A DNA stretch of 64,000 nt from Haloarcula taiwanensis. GTDB lineage: Archaea; Halobacteriota; Halobacteria; Halobacteriales; Haloarculaceae. Each line of letters begins with the position of its first letter. Position 1 is the first letter of the stretch. Position numbers and translations under genes: made by a program. Positions 23,345-32,737 of the stretch are shown here, piece by piece. The notes below the pieces were generated by a model. The model worked only from the letters and a program-made list of their open reading frames with translations, was not told the origin of the DNA and did no database searches. The stretch lies in contig CP019154.1 in NCBI GenBank assembly GCA_002844335.1, positions 1,054,001 through 1,118,000 of the forward strand, in the 5' to 3' direction.

Positions 23345-24433
23345 TTACAGTGATTCCGCCGCGACCCGCCCGATGTATAGTCTGGCTACGACGTAGCCAG
23401 CGACCGCCAGCAGGACCGCCCCACCGACGTGGCCGTAGGTCAGTAGGGTCGGGCTATCCACTGCAAGCTTCGCCACCGTCGTCGCCGGGTGTTCCGGGAG
23501 GACGACGGCCCCACCGAAGAGGACGAGGGTGAGCACGGAGAACAGCAACTGCGCCGGGCGACGGTTCTGGAGCGTGACGCCCAGCACGACGCCGAGCGTC
23601 ACGACGACGACGGTGACGGCGGTGATAAACAGCAGAATCGCGGCCGGGTTCGAGACGGCGATACCGTTCGTCGACAGCAGGGCGAGCCACAGGAGCGCCT
23701 GTGCAGGGGCAAGCAACACCATTCCGAGGGCTTTCCCGTCGATGATGTCGAGCAGCGACACCGGGGCCACGCGGAGTAGTTCCATCGTCCCGCGTTCGAG
23801 TTCCTCGGTGACGGTGTCGACGGCCACCGAGCCGCTGATGAACGGCGGCAGGAACAGGAGCAGTGGAATCAGGATGGTGTAGGTGAACCCGAAGTACTGG
23901 CTCGCACTGACGGTCTCAGGCAGTGGTACGGGGGGCGAGTCGAGATACGGCGTCCGCTCCAGTCGCTCCTGACGCTCCAGCGCGCTGAGGACCCGGCGCA
24001 CTTCGACGACGATGAGCGTCGACCGAATGCTCCCCTCCGGCACGATAGCAGTGACCGCTATCTGCTCTCCTGGCCCGCGCGCTGACGGCACGTAGTCGCC
24101 GCGCAGTATCGCGTCAACCTGGCGCTGGTCGAACGCCCGCTGTGCCGCGCTCTCGTTCTCGAAGGCGGTAACGCTGGTTCCGTCCTGTTCGGCGGCCGCG
24201 GCCACCAGTTCCTCCCGGGCGTCGCCGGTGACGGCCATCTCCACCTCGCCGGCTGCGACCGAGCTGGGGTCGTACAGCGACGTGAGGCCGACGACGAGGA
24301 ACGAGGAGAACCCCGCGACGAACAGCTGAATGAGCAACGCCAGCACGATGGTCTTCTCGCGGGACAGCGACCGAATGTCACGCCGCGCGATGACGATTCG
24401 CGGGTCGCGCCAGACCGGACGGTCTTCAGACAA
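23345..24433 (-). CDS. ABC-2 type exporter permease (NatB/YhaP-like)
   Basis: The 362-residue protein has an N-terminal cytosolic segment (WRDPRIVIARRDIRSLSREK) and a first helix at about 28-50. A long extracytoplasmic domain follows (about 55-170), then five further helices including LFLPPFISGSVAVDTVTEELERGTMELLRVAP, which is diagnostic for ABC-2 permeases of the Na+-exporter NatB type. The only plausible start is TTG at 24433, which overlaps the upstream gene by eight bases. No ATG or GTG exists before the first helix, so it is probably translationally coupled. With the fused permease and the ATPase it forms a three-gene exporter. The cargo is unknown. Confidence 0.85.
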   Translation of the reverse strand: MSEDRPVWRDPRIVIARRDIRSLSREKTIVLALLIQLFVAGFSSFLVVGLTSLYDPSSVAAGEVEMAVTGDAREELVAAAAEQDGTSVTAFENESAAQRAFDQRQVDAILRGDYVPSARGPGEQIAVTAIVPEGSIRSTLIVVEVRRVLSALERQERLERTPYLDSPPVPLPETVSASQYFGFTYTILIPLLLFLPPFISGSVAVDTVTEELERGTMELLRVAPVSLLDIIDGKALGMVLLAPAQALLWLALLSTNGIAVSNPAAILLFITAVTVVVVTLGVVLGVTLQNRRPAQLLFSVLTLVLFGGAVVLPEHPATTVAKLAVDSPTLLTYGHVGGAVLLAVAGYVVARLYIGRVAAESL

Positions 24434-26306
24434 GGGTACTCACCACCGCGAAGTTGTAGGCGAAGTGGACGACGATGGCCACAGTCAGGGCAGTCACGTA
24501 GGCGCGCCGCCCGCGGCTCGCGCCAACCGACGAGATGGCTGCCGTCACTGTGTGCAGTGCCAGCGGGAGCAGGAACAACAGGCCCGCGACCCACAGCGGC
24601 AGGCCGGCCGGCAGGGTCGCGCCCTGCAGGGCGGCTTCGCCGATGGGGAGGCTCTCTAAGTCTGACAGCCGTGCGATAAGCAGCCCTTTCTCCCCGATGA
24701 AAAAGCCGAGTCCGGAGAGCGCACCGACGCCGAGCGCCGACCGGAGCGTCCGCTCGTAGCGGGCGTGCTCGTAGCCGGCGTAGACGTGCAGGCTCTTGGC
24801 CACCTCCTCGATAACGACGATGACGCCGAGCACGAGCACGATGCCCAGCGACTGGTTCGTCCCGAAGACGTTCAGCGACACCGAATCGAGGACAAACAGG
24901 AACGCGATGGCTGCCAGCTCGGCGACGATGACCAGCGGCAACAGAACGATGCTCATCTTCAGCGCGCTCCGGCGACCAGTGATACCGCCGGCCAGCGCGT
25001 CGAGCACCTTCAGCGGAATCGGCCGCTGGGTGAACATGTCCTCTTCTCGATAGAGACCGGCCCCCAGACCGAACAGCACCAGTCCGGTCAGCAGCGGCGG
25101 TGCCGTCGAGAAGACGAACGACGAGAGCCCGATCGGCTGGCCGGTGAGGTCCATCACGACGAGCGTCAGCGGCGAAATGAGCGCAATCGGCGTCACGTCG
25201 GTGAAGATGGCCGGCACGAACGCGTAGGAGGTCAGCGTCACCGTGATTGTCACCGTCACGAAGGTGAGTTCCTTGAACGAGCGGGCGAACATCGCCCCGC
25301 AGAACGTCGCCGAGAGGAAGAGGACGACGAGCGGGACCACCGCCAGCACCGCGACGTAACTCCCCGCCGGCGCGATGTTCCCGAACCGGAGCGCCGCGGT
25401 GATGAGCGCCGCCACGCCGACAGCGCCCGCAAGGTACGGGAGCGTCTTCCCACCGATGATGTCGCCCCGCGAGGCTGGCGTCACCAGCAGGAGTTCACCG
25501 CGGCGGTTCAACCGTTCCGAGAGCATCGACGAGCCGTAGGCCTGGATGACGAAGTTCATCGGCACGATGTAGAGGAAGGCGAGCACGAGCGACTCGAAAG
25601 GGAACGGTGGCGAGATATCAGAGGGGGTGCCGCCCTGGACATCGCCGGTCAACCGCGCGCCGATAGCGCCGAGGTTCGCGCCGCTGCCACCGGCGGTTCC
25701 GCCGTTACCGACGCCACTTGCCGTTGCGCCGCCAGTGCCGCTCGTACCTGAACTGTCACCACTGTCGCCGGTGCTCGTCTTATCGCTGTCCGAAGACTCG
25801 GAGCCCGACTCGCCACCGTTGCCGCCGCTTCGGGGGTCAAACTGACTACTCCCCGACTGCTGCTCGTAGATGAGCGTCACAGAAACGGGAAACGCGGCGG
25901 TCTGGTTGTCATCCCGGGCGAGTGTTCGGTCGTTGTACTGCGCCGTACTGTCGCGTAGTTCGGCCAGTGCCGCCCGCTCTTTGGCTGTCTGTGGAACGCT
26001 CTGGAGCTGTGTCCCCCGATACAGGAGTTCCTGCTGGCGTCGCTCGATGGCTGCAGGATCCGGCTCACGGACGCCGAAGGTCGAGTCATTAGCTGCCACG
26101 TCGTAGTACGGGCTGCTCTCGTCGACGCCGATCCGGTAGATGCCGTCGTCCATGCCCGCGCCGGTACCACCGCTGACGGCTATCGCGGCGACCGCGCCCA
26201 TCGCAACGAGGGACAGCGCCATCACGACGATGGTCCGCTTGTCGACACCGCCGGCGTTTTTTGTCACCTCCCACTTCGCGACGCGCAGGAGCTTGTCGGG
26301 TTGCAT
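24426..26306 (-). CDS. ABC-2 permease fused to a PrsW-like intramembrane protease
   Basis: The 626-residue protein has two parts. Residues 1 to about 430 look like an ABC-2/NatB permease: KWEVTKNAGG with a first helix at 27-45, an extracytoplasmic domain with a Gly/Ser-rich stretch (about 151-215), then helices with YGSSMLSERLNRRGELLL. Residues from about 450 on are a multi-span domain with the PrsW signature: Glu500-Glu501-x-x-Lys504, Phe535-x3-Glu539, His585, and His614-x3-Asn618. PrsW-type proteases (Abi/CPBP superfamily) cleave membrane proteins such as anti-sigma factors. Fusing one to an exporter subunit is unusual. The start abuts the ATPase stop without a gap. Confidence 0.85.
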   Translation of the reverse strand: MQPDKLLRVAKWEVTKNAGGVDKRTIVVMALSLVAMGAVAAIAVSGGTGAGMDDGIYRIGVDESSPYYDVAANDSTFGVREPDPAAIERRQQELLYRGTQLQSVPQTAKERAALAELRDSTAQYNDRTLARDDNQTAAFPVSVTLIYEQQSGSSQFDPRSGGNGGESGSESSDSDKTSTGDSGDSSGTSGTGGATASGVGNGGTAGGSGANLGAIGARLTGDVQGGTPSDISPPFPFESLVLAFLYIVPMNFVIQAYGSSMLSERLNRRGELLLVTPASRGDIIGGKTLPYLAGAVGVAALITAALRFGNIAPAGSYVAVLAVVPLVVLFLSATFCGAMFARSFKELTFVTVTITVTLTSYAFVPAIFTDVTPIALISPLTLVVMDLTGQPIGLSSFVFSTAPPLLTGLVLFGLGAGLYREEDMFTQRPIPLKVLDALAGGITGRRSALKMSIVLLPLVIVAELAAIAFLFVLDSVSLNVFGTNQSLGIVLVLGVIVVIEEVAKSLHVYAGYEHARYERTLRSALGVGALSGLGFFIGEKGLLIARLSDLESLPIGEAALQGATLPAGLPLWVAGLLFLLPLALHTVTAAISSVGASRGRRAYVTALTVAIVVHFAYNFAVVSTLV

Positions 26307-27209
26307 CTACTCCGCGTCCTCCCCGACGTATCGCGTGCCGCGGGTCCCGGCCTCGGCGACGTTGAGGAACACCTCCTCAAGGCTGGACTCCTCCGTTCGT
26401 ATGTCGACTACGTCTCCGCCGTTTTCTTCTGCCTGTTCGCGTGTCGCTTCGACGGCGTCCATGCTCTCGACCACCCGCTTGTACGATCCGTTTTCCTGCA
26501 CCGCGTCGGGCACGTCGACGGTCGTATAGACGTGATACCGCGTGTGACCGTACTCGGCCTGAAGTTCGTCGAGGTCGCCGCGAGCGACGATTTCGCCTTC
26601 GTTCATGATGACGACCCGGTCGCAGATAGACTCGACGTGAAAGAGATTGTGTGCAGAGAAGACGATGGTTTTGCCCTCTTTCGCCAACTGCTCAGTGAAC
26701 TCGATGACGTAGTTCGTCGTCAGCGGGTCTAGCCCCGATGCCGGCTCGTCGTAGATGAGCACGTCAGGGTCGTTGATGAGCGACCGGGCGATGGCAACCT
26801 TCCGTTTCATCCCCTTGGACATGTCGCCGAGCTTCCGGTCGCGGTGTTCGAGTTCGAGTTCGTCCAGTGTGTCGTGCATCCGTTCCTCGGCCACGTCCGG
26901 ATTTACGTCGTACAGATCGGCGAAGAACTTCAGATAAGAGACCGGCGTCATCTCCTCGTACAGCGGCGACTCCTCGGGCAGAAAGCCCAGTTGTTGGCGC
27001 ATCTCCGCGGTCTCGGTGTCGAGGCCCGCTATCTCGGCCGAGCCGCTCGTCGGCTCCAGCAGGCCCGCGAGCATCTTCAGCGTCGTCGTCTTGCCGGCCC
27101 CGTTCGGCCCGATGATACCGAACACCTCGCCGCGGTCGACCGAAAACGAACTGCCCTGTACAGCGACGAAACCGCCGTACTCCTTTCGAATATCTCGGGC
27201 GTCAATCAT
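26307..27209 (-). CDS. ABC exporter ATP-binding protein (NatA/CcmA-like)
   Basis: The 300-residue ATPase shows Walker A GPNGAGKTT, Q-loop LGFLPEESPLYEEMT, the signature MSKGMKRKVAIARSL (MSKGM in place of LSGGQ, as in many NatA-type proteins), Walker B VLIYDEPASGLDP and switch His in FSAHNL. A C-terminal extension of about 90 residues (from VDVPDAVQENGSY) ends in ESSLEEVFLNV, typical of drug/Na+ exporter ATPases. Transcribed first in a three-gene operon, it is followed directly by the permease-PrsW fusion and the second permease. It is divergent from the SRPBCC gene across about 60 bases. Confidence 0.92.
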   Translation of the reverse strand: MIDARDIRKEYGGFVAVQGSSFSVDRGEVFGIIGPNGAGKTTTLKMLAGLLEPTSGSAEIAGLDTETAEMRQQLGFLPEESPLYEEMTPVSYLKFFADLYDVNPDVAEERMHDTLDELELEHRDRKLGDMSKGMKRKVAIARSLINDPDVLIYDEPASGLDPLTTNYVIEFTEQLAKEGKTIVFSAHNLFHVESICDRVVIMNEGEIVARGDLDELQAEYGHTRYHVYTTVDVPDAVQENGSYKRVVESMDAVEATREQAEENGGDVVDIRTEESSLEEVFLNVAEAGTRGTRYVGEDAE

Positions 27210-27269
27210 CTGGCGATTGGTTGTGAGTGAACTAACCTATACCTTGGCTCCGGCCTATTGCTTCTGATA

Positions 27270-27701
27270 ATGGCACTCGAACTCGGCGCGAGTAGCGTCT
27301 CACTCGAACGAACACCGGACGGCCGACGCCTGCTCGTCCGACACGATGTCGATGCGTCGGTCGACACTGTGTGGGATGTTCTGACCGACACCGACTGCTG
27401 GGCAGACTGGGGGCCGTCTGTCACAGCCGTTGAGACAGCGGACCGGTACATCACCGCGGGGACGACCGGTCGCGTTCGCGTCGCCGACGCGGTGTGGCTC
27501 CCGTTCGAGGTGACGGCTTGTGCGCCGTATCGCTGGACGTGGACCGTCGCACGGCTCCCCGCGACCGGACACTTCGCCGAGGAACGGACCACCGGCTCCG
27601 TCGTTGGGTTCGAGATTCCGCCGTTGGCGACTGGCTACGCCCCGGTGTGTGCCCGAGCGTGCCAACGGATCGCCGCTCTGGGAAAGCAACGCGAGGCGTA
27701 G
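27270..27701 (+). CDS. SRPBCC (START-like) domain protein
   Basis: The 143-residue protein has the polyketide-cyclase/START-like helix-grip pattern: VRHDVDASVDTVWDVLTDTDCWADWGP at the N-terminus, a set of beta strands ending in YRWTWTVARLPATGH, and a long C-terminal helix (APVCARACQRIAALGKQR). Such proteins bind hydrophobic ligands or modify polyketides, and function cannot be inferred. The ATG at 27270 gives the family-like N-terminus MALELGASS. It is divergent from the ABC operon and convergent with the histidine kinase that follows. Confidence 0.8.
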   Translation: MALELGASSVSLERTPDGRRLLVRHDVDASVDTVWDVLTDTDCWADWGPSVTAVETADRYITAGTTGRVRVADAVWLPFEVTACAPYRWTWTVARLPATGHFAEERTTGSVVGFEIPPLATGYAPVCARACQRIAALGKQREA

Positions 27702-27720
27702 GTAGCGCCGGGCCGACCCG

Positions 27721-28878
27721 TCAGGGCTGCACTGGCGTCTTCGAGCGCGTGTGAGTGTCTTCCTCGGGGTCGCCCGTCCTCGTGATGTCCGTAATCTCGA
27801 AGCGCGTCCCACCCTCGTCGCTTTCGGTCACGTCGATTTCCCAGCCGTGGGCTTCGACGATGCGCTGGACGATTGCCAGCCCCAGCCCGCCTTCACCGTC
27901 GGTGGCAGTATAGCCGTCGTCAAGCACCGCATCACGCTTTTCCGGCGGAATTCCGGAACCGTCGTCGGCGACATAAAACCCCCCAGACAGCTCGCCGACA
28001 CGAATCGTCAGGTCAGCACTGCCACGTTCGAGGGCGTCGTCGGAGTTCACACTGCCCGTGGAGCCATGTTCCACGGCGTTCCGAAACAGGTTCTCGAACA
28101 GGTGACGGAGCCGATCCGGGTCGGCGTCGATGACGGCTGTTACTTCGTTTGCTAGTGTCGCATCCGCCGTCGGCACTGCCTCCCAGCAGCTCTCGACCAG
28201 TTCTTCGAGGTCAACGGGCTCAGTCTCGCTGATGACGTGTCCGCTTCGGGCCAGCGTCAGCGTCCGGTCGATGAGCGTTTCCATCCGGTCCAGCGCTGTC
28301 GCAGCCGTTTCCAGGTGTTCCGAGTCGCGGTCCATTCGTTCGAGTTCGAGCTGACCGGACGCGACGCTGAGCGGGTTTCGGAGGTCGTGTGCAACAACGG
28401 CCGCGAACTCGTCGAGGCGTTCGTTGCGCTGCTCGACGGCCCGCCGCTGGAACCGCTGTCGTTCGGCCTCGACGGCTCGCGAAATCGCTCGCGCTTCAAA
28501 GATGCCCGCGACCAGACCACCGGAGCCGCCGACACCAATCGCAAACAGCGCCCATCCGATAGTCCACCGGAGCGACCCGGCGGGCCAGGTCCACATCATA
28601 ACCAGGTTCAGTAATAGGAAGCCACTGAGCCCGCCGGTGAACCAGATTCCGACCCGCTGGTACCGTGACGAAGTCAATGCTGAGTTTCCTAGCCAGAACC
28701 CACCGACGATAATCACCGCGGCAAACGGCACGACTGCCAGCATACTGACGACGAAATCGGCCGTGAGGACAGCCGGAATTCCAGAATCAGAAAAATAAAA
28801 GTAATTGCCGATAGTCCCGAGCAGAAGAGTCCATCCAACCCCCTGAATAAGGGCTGGCAGGCGATCTGGGTCTGTCAC
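27721..28878 (-). CDS. membrane-bound sensor histidine kinase
   Basis: The 385-residue protein has four or five hydrophobic helices in the first 130 residues (for example LLGTIGNYFYFSD, VVPFAAVIIVGGFWLG and LSGFLLLNLVMMWTW). A short coiled linker follows (ARAISRAVEAERQRFQRRAVEQ), then HisKA with H-box VAHDLRNPLSVAS and an ATPase domain with an N-box (LFRNAVEHG), YVADDGSGIPPEKRD and GLGLAIVQRI. It starts with GTG at 28878. The kinase core strongly resembles the soluble kinase at 18479 and the split one at 29478, so these are paralogues in one chromosomal neighbourhood. The signal and the response regulator are unknown. Confidence 0.9.
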   Translation of the reverse strand: MTDPDRLPALIQGVGWTLLLGTIGNYFYFSDSGIPAVLTADFVVSMLAVVPFAAVIIVGGFWLGNSALTSSRYQRVGIWFTGGLSGFLLLNLVMMWTWPAGSLRWTIGWALFAIGVGGSGGLVAGIFEARAISRAVEAERQRFQRRAVEQRNERLDEFAAVVAHDLRNPLSVASGQLELERMDRDSEHLETAATALDRMETLIDRTLTLARSGHVISETEPVDLEELVESCWEAVPTADATLANEVTAVIDADPDRLRHLFENLFRNAVEHGSTGSVNSDDALERGSADLTIRVGELSGGFYVADDGSGIPPEKRDAVLDDGYTATDGEGGLGLAIVQRIVEAHGWEIDVTESDEGGTRFEITDITRTGDPEEDTHTRSKTPVQP

Positions 28879-28994
28879 TTCTGTATCAGTTTGTTAGGTG
28901 GGCATTTACTGCTACTGGCCAACGGAACAGGTGTGTGTCGAGTTCTCCGCGCTGCCGTCCACCGGATTGCTAACCTGGCCTGTCCTTCCCGATG

Positions 28995-29231
28995 CTACTG
29001 TTTGGTTACGCGTGCGTCAGATACCTTGTGGATGTCGTCGTCGATCCCGGTGCCGTCACAGTCGTCATTCGGACATCGATAGTGCCAGCCGTCCTCCGTC
29101 GCCGCTCGCTCGGTAAACCGGTCACCACATTCGTCACAGTAGAGCTGCCCGTCCGAACACGTGTCGCGGTGGAGTTCGAGTTCGAGTTCTGTGCCGAAGG
29201 TCCGCTTGCAGTTCCGACAAATATGAGGCAT
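28995..29231 (-). CDS. small C2H2/CxxC zinc-finger protein (HVO_2901-like)
   Basis: The 78-residue protein begins with a C2H2-like finger (HICRNCKRTFGTELELELHRDTC) and then has a second knuckle CDECGDRF and a third pair in YRCPNDDCDG. It resembles a conserved haloarchaeal small zinc-finger family that I recall as HVO_2901. These proteins often influence stress or motility phenotypes, but their targets are not known. ATG at 29231. It is flanked by two histidine-kinase genes, with a 246-base gap on one side. Confidence 0.7.
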   Translation of the reverse strand: MPHICRNCKRTFGTELELELHRDTCSDGQLYCDECGDRFTERAATEDGWHYRCPNDDCDGTGIDDDIHKVSDARVTKQ

Positions 29232-29477
29232 ATTCGAAGATACAGATTCATCCCTTATAGCGATACCGGAACGTTCACGCCCGCTTCTTTCCGTTGACGG
29301 AGGGTTCGGGTCGTCCGCCGTCCGTCGATTTTCGATATCTCATACACCTCATATCTTGGACAGTAATGGTTCCCAACGCTGACTACCAACGTACACATCT
29401 CGGCAACAGCCAGTTCGAGAGCAGACACGCAAGCTACCGTTCCAAGCGGTCCACGGTTATCGTCTGTCACGACGCCG

Positions 29478-30466
29478 CTAGACTGTTGTCACGTCAATCC
29501 GCGTGCCGCCGGATTCGCTGTCCCCGACCGACACCGTCCATCCGTGTGCCCGCGCCGCGGTGTCGACGAGGAACAGTCCGTATCCTTCCCCTTCCCGCGT
29601 CGTCCCGAAGCCCTGTTCGAACACTTTGTCGCGGTCTGATTCGGGAATCCCCGGGCCATCATCGGCCACGTAGAATCCCGACTCGGTGTCACCGACGCTG
29701 ACAGTCACCGGTCCCTCGGTGTGAGCGACGGCGTTGTCAAATAGCTCGCGAAGGAGCAACTGAAGTCGGTCGTTTTCGGCGTCGATAGCCGCGTCTGTCG
29801 TCACTTCGAGCGTCGCGTCCTCGTAGCTCGCTGCGGCCCAGACTTCGGTAGCGACGTCAGAAAGCGAGAGCGAGTCGGGTTCCGAAACGGGGCGTCCGAT
29901 GCTTCCGATACGAGACAGGTCGGTAAGGAGCGACTCGACCCGGGTGACGGACCGAAGCAATGCGTCTTCATGCGGCTCACCGATATCAAGTAGCTCTAAC
30001 CGGCCCATGACGACGTTCAGCGGGTTCTTCGCGTCGTGGGAGACGCCGCTGGAAATACCGTTCCACTGGCTGGCACCGACCCACCAGTCAGTCGGCCACC
30101 GGGTCGCGTACGCTTCGAGCTTCGCGGCCAGCAGGGATGCCGGCGTTGCTGCGGTCACGTAATCACTGACGCCGGCCCGGAGCGCCTCGGTGACCCGGTC
30201 CGGTTCGGGGTCGGTTCCGACGAGTACTATCGGAATATCGGTACCCGCTGCCCGTAGCCCCTCGAATACCGCAACCCCGTCACAGTCGCCGTCGTCACTG
30301 ATGACGACACCCCTGATATTCCCGTCAGCCGGTTCTGTACGTCGCTCGTGTCTGGGACCGCCTCGGCTGTTGCCCCGTCCGTGGTCAGCGCTTCGGAAAG
30401 TGCCTCAGCTAGATCAGTCACTTCGCGCCCGGCGACGAGATAGACGGTCCCACGAGCAGGCGTCAT
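29478..30466 (-). pseudogene. receiver-like/histidine-kinase gene split by a -1 frameshift
   Basis: Two frames together make one protein of about 328 residues. The first runs from ATG 30466 (TPARGTVYLVAGREV, then DTSDVQNRLTG). The second picks up with NIRGVVISDDGDCDGVAVF and continues through a receiver-like part (IPIVLVGTDPEPDRV, EALRAGVSDYVTA). It then reads into a HisKA domain (VSHDAKNPLNVVMG) and an ATPase domain (LLRELFDNAVAHT, YVADDGPGIPESD, GEGYGLFLVD). The frame break is at about 30321-30323, where ACGGGAAT would read through with one extra base. The second frame also has an in-frame start at 30158, but that would truncate the receiver. It is either an inactivated kinase gene, an internal-start kinase, or a sequencing error. 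The receiver lacks a clear Asp-pair. Confidence 0.7.
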
Positions 30467-30509
30467 CCCGTGATATTACGAAAACGGGTGATAAGAAACC
30501 GACGGTGCC

Positions 30510-31382
30510 CTACAGCAGGTCCTCGACGTGATCGGCGACTTCCTCTGGCGTGTCACCGACCGGGACGCCGTTGTTCTCCAGCGCGTTGATTTTCGACTCG
30601 GCGGTCCCGGTGCCGGAGCCGGAGACGATAGCGCCCGCGTGGCCCATCCGCTTTCCGGGCGGCGCGGTGCGGCCGGCGATGAAGCCGGCGACCGGCGTGT
30701 CCATGTGCTCGCCGATGTAGCGGGCGGCCTCCTCCTCGTCCTCGCCGCCGATTTCGCCGCACATGACGACGGCGTGGGTGTCGGGGTCGGCCTCGAACTG
30801 CTCTAGGGCCCCGATGAAGTCCGTCCCGATGATGGGGTCGCCGCCGATGCCGATGGCCGTCGACTGGCCGATGCCGCGGTTGGTGAGGTTGTCGACGACC
30901 TGGTAGGTCAGCGTCCCCGAGCGGGAGACGAGACCGACGTTCCCGGACGAGAAGATGTTGCCGGGCAGGATGCCGAGCTTGGCGACGCCGGGCGTGATGA
31001 CGCCGGGGCAGTTCGGCCCGACGAGGTGCGTGTCGGTCTCCTGGAGTTTGCGGTAGACCCGCGCCATGTCCTGGGTCGGGATGCCCTCGGTGATGGCGAC
31101 GACGAGGTCGATGCCCCGGGCGTCCAGGGCCTCGAAACAGGCGTCGCCAGCGAAGGCCGGCGGCACGAACACGACGGCGGCGTTGGCGTCCTCCTCGCGG
31201 GCGGCCTGCTGGACCGTGTCGTAGACCGGCACGCCGGCGACCTCCTGCCCGCCGCGGCCGGGGACGGCCCCGGCGACGACGTTGGTGCCGTACTCCAGCA
31301 TCTGTTCGGTGTGGAACTTCCCTTCACCGCCGGTGATTCCCTGTACAACGACGCGCGTGTCTTCGTCGACTAGCACACTCAT
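30510..31382 (-). CDS. sucD: succinate-CoA ligase (ADP-forming), alpha subunit
   Basis: The 290-residue subunit has the CoA-binding Rossmann start ([19 protein letters not shown]), a central [12 protein letters not shown], the SRSGTLTYQ loop, [10 protein letters not shown] and a C-terminal phosphohistidine loop GHAGAIVSG containing the active-site His. It catalyses the reversible conversion of succinyl-CoA to succinate with nucleotide triphosphate synthesis in the TCA cycle, as a complex with SucC. Its ATG (31382) overlaps the sucC stop (ATGA). Length is normal for the family. Confidence 0.97.
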   Translation of the reverse strand: MSVLVDEDTRVVVQGITGGEGKFHTEQMLEYGTNVVAGAVPGRGGQEVAGVPVYDTVQQAAREEDANAAVVFVPPAFAGDACFEALDARGIDLVVAITEGIPTQDMARVYRKLQETDTHLVGPNCPGVITPGVAKLGILPGNIFSSGNVGLVSRSGTLTYQVVDNLTNRGIGQSTAIGIGGDPIIGTDFIGALEQFEADPDTHAVVMCGEIGGEDEEEAARYIGEHMDTPVAGFIAGRTAPPGKRMGHAGAIVSGSGTGTAESKINALENNGVPVGDTPEEVADHVEDLL

Positions 31383-32527
31383 GCTTCCACCTCCTTCGCG
31401 TACTCGACTGCACGCTGGACGGCGTCCTCCAGCGTATGTTCGACCGTGACGAGGTCTTCGTTCAGAATCTCCATTCCCTCTTCGGCGTTGGTGCCTGCGA
31501 GTCGGACGGTGACCGGCTTCGGAATCTCGTCGAACTGCTCCAGGGCCTGATTGATACCGTTGGCGACCTCGTCGCCGCGGGTGATGCCCCCAAAGATGTT
31601 GAACACGACCGAGTCGACGTTGTCGTCGGAGAACACCATGTCGAGGGCGTTCGCGATGCGGTCGGCCTTCGCGCCACCGCCCACGTCGAGGAAGTTGGCC
31701 GGTTCGCCGCCGTAGTAATCGACGAGGTCCAGCGTCGTCATCACGAGGCCCGCACCGTTACCGATGATGCCGACGTTGCCGTCGAGTCGGACGTAATCGA
31801 AGCCGTACTCGTCGGCCTTCTGTTCGAGTTCGTCGCCCTCCGCCGCTTCCTCGCCCATCTCCGCGATCTCGGGCTGGCGGAACAGGGCGTCACCGTCGAT
31901 GTTCATGACGGCGTCGGCCGCGATAACCTCGTCGTCGCCGGTAATCATCAGCGGGTTGATTTCCGTGTCAGCGCCGTCACGGTCGTCCCAGAGCTGGTAC
32001 AGCGTCGTGAGGACGCTCGCAACGTCGTTTGCGACCTCGCGGTCGACGCCGGCCTCGTAGACGACCTTCCGGGCCTGGAACGGGTGCATTCCGAAGGCCG
32101 GGTCGATGTGTTCACGAGCGATGGCGTCAGGGTCCTCCTCGGCGACCTCCTCGATGTTGACGCCGCCCTTCGTCGAGACCATGGCGACGGGGCGACCCTC
32201 GCCACGGTCCATCGTCACGCCGACGTACAGTTCGTTGACGAAGTCGACGGCCTCCTCGACGAGCACCTTCGAGACGTGGTAGCCCTTGAGGTCCATCCCG
32301 ATGATGTCCTCGGCGGCCTCGCGGGCCTCCTCCCTGGACTCGACGAGCTTGATGCCGCCGGCCTTGCCGCGGCCGCCCACGTGGACCTGTGCCTTGATGG
32401 CGACCGGATATCCGATTTCCTCGGCCGCGTCGACGGCCTCATCTACTGTCTCGGCCAGCTGCGAGGCGGGCGTCGGGATGCCCGCGTCGGCGAAGACTTG
32501 CTTCGCCTGGTATTCGTGCAAGCGCAT
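31379..32527 (-). CDS. sucC: succinate-CoA ligase (ADP-forming), beta subunit
   Basis: The 382-residue subunit begins with the ATP-grasp opening [17 protein letters not shown], then [22 protein letters not shown] (nucleotide loop), and later [12 protein letters not shown] and [10 protein letters not shown], all canonical. The chosen ATG at 32527 gives the standard family N-terminus; the frame stays open far upstream, but that region has no family similarity and includes the promoter. It overlaps sucD by four bases (ATGA). A TTTAAA box 28-33 bases upstream suggests a leaderless transcript. It is divergent from the sirtuin gene. Confidence 0.97.
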   Translation of the reverse strand: MRLHEYQAKQVFADAGIPTPASQLAETVDEAVDAAEEIGYPVAIKAQVHVGGRGKAGGIKLVESREEAREAAEDIIGMDLKGYHVSKVLVEEAVDFVNELYVGVTMDRGEGRPVAMVSTKGGVNIEEVAEEDPDAIAREHIDPAFGMHPFQARKVVYEAGVDREVANDVASVLTTLYQLWDDRDGADTEINPLMITGDDEVIAADAVMNIDGDALFRQPEIAEMGEEAAEGDELEQKADEYGFDYVRLDGNVGIIGNGAGLVMTTLDLVDYYGGEPANFLDVGGGAKADRIANALDMVFSDDNVDSVVFNIFGGITRGDEVANGINQALEQFDEIPKPVTVRLAGTNAEEGMEILNEDLVTVEHTLEDAVQRAVEYAKEVEA

Positions 32528-32554
32528 GTCATGCAGAAAGGCGAGCGGTGGCGA

Positions 32555-32560
32555 TTTAAA
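32555..32560 (-). promoter_or_regulatory. TATA-like box of sucCD
   Basis: TTTAAA lies 28-33 bases before the sucC start codon on the minus strand, so transcription would begin within a few bases of the ATG. This fits the leaderless pattern common in haloarchaea. The motif is symmetric, but the divergent sirtuin gene starts 178 bases away and probably uses another promoter. Confidence 0.55.
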
Positions 32561-32737
32561 TCCGTCCGTTTCTCTTCTTGCGACCAAGCGGAGAGCGTCC
32601 CAGTTCATGTGGAAACCGTAAACGAGCCCGAAGGACGCTGTGCGTGGTACGGGACGGCAACTCAGGACGTGCGGGCACGTCCACGGTCGTCGGGTTCGAG
32701 CCGATAGACCCACAGCGTCGCACTCCGAAGTGAGCGC

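Noticed and set aside
21982..23532. A 516-codon open frame on the plus strand over the small membrane protein, aldo/keto reductase and ABC genes
   Set aside because: It is antisense to genes with clear catalytic motifs, and its translation shows no domain.
29255..29470. A 71-codon open frame on the minus strand between the zinc-finger and kinase genes
   Set aside because: It has no domain, mixed codon usage and no start context better than chance. It could be real, but I cannot support it; the gap 29232-29477 is otherwise unremarkable.
32685..32715. A GGTTCGAGCC stretch resembling the T-arm of a tRNA
   Set aside because: No acceptor, D or anticodon arms can be formed around it, and it lies between the sucC promoter and the sirtuin gene.
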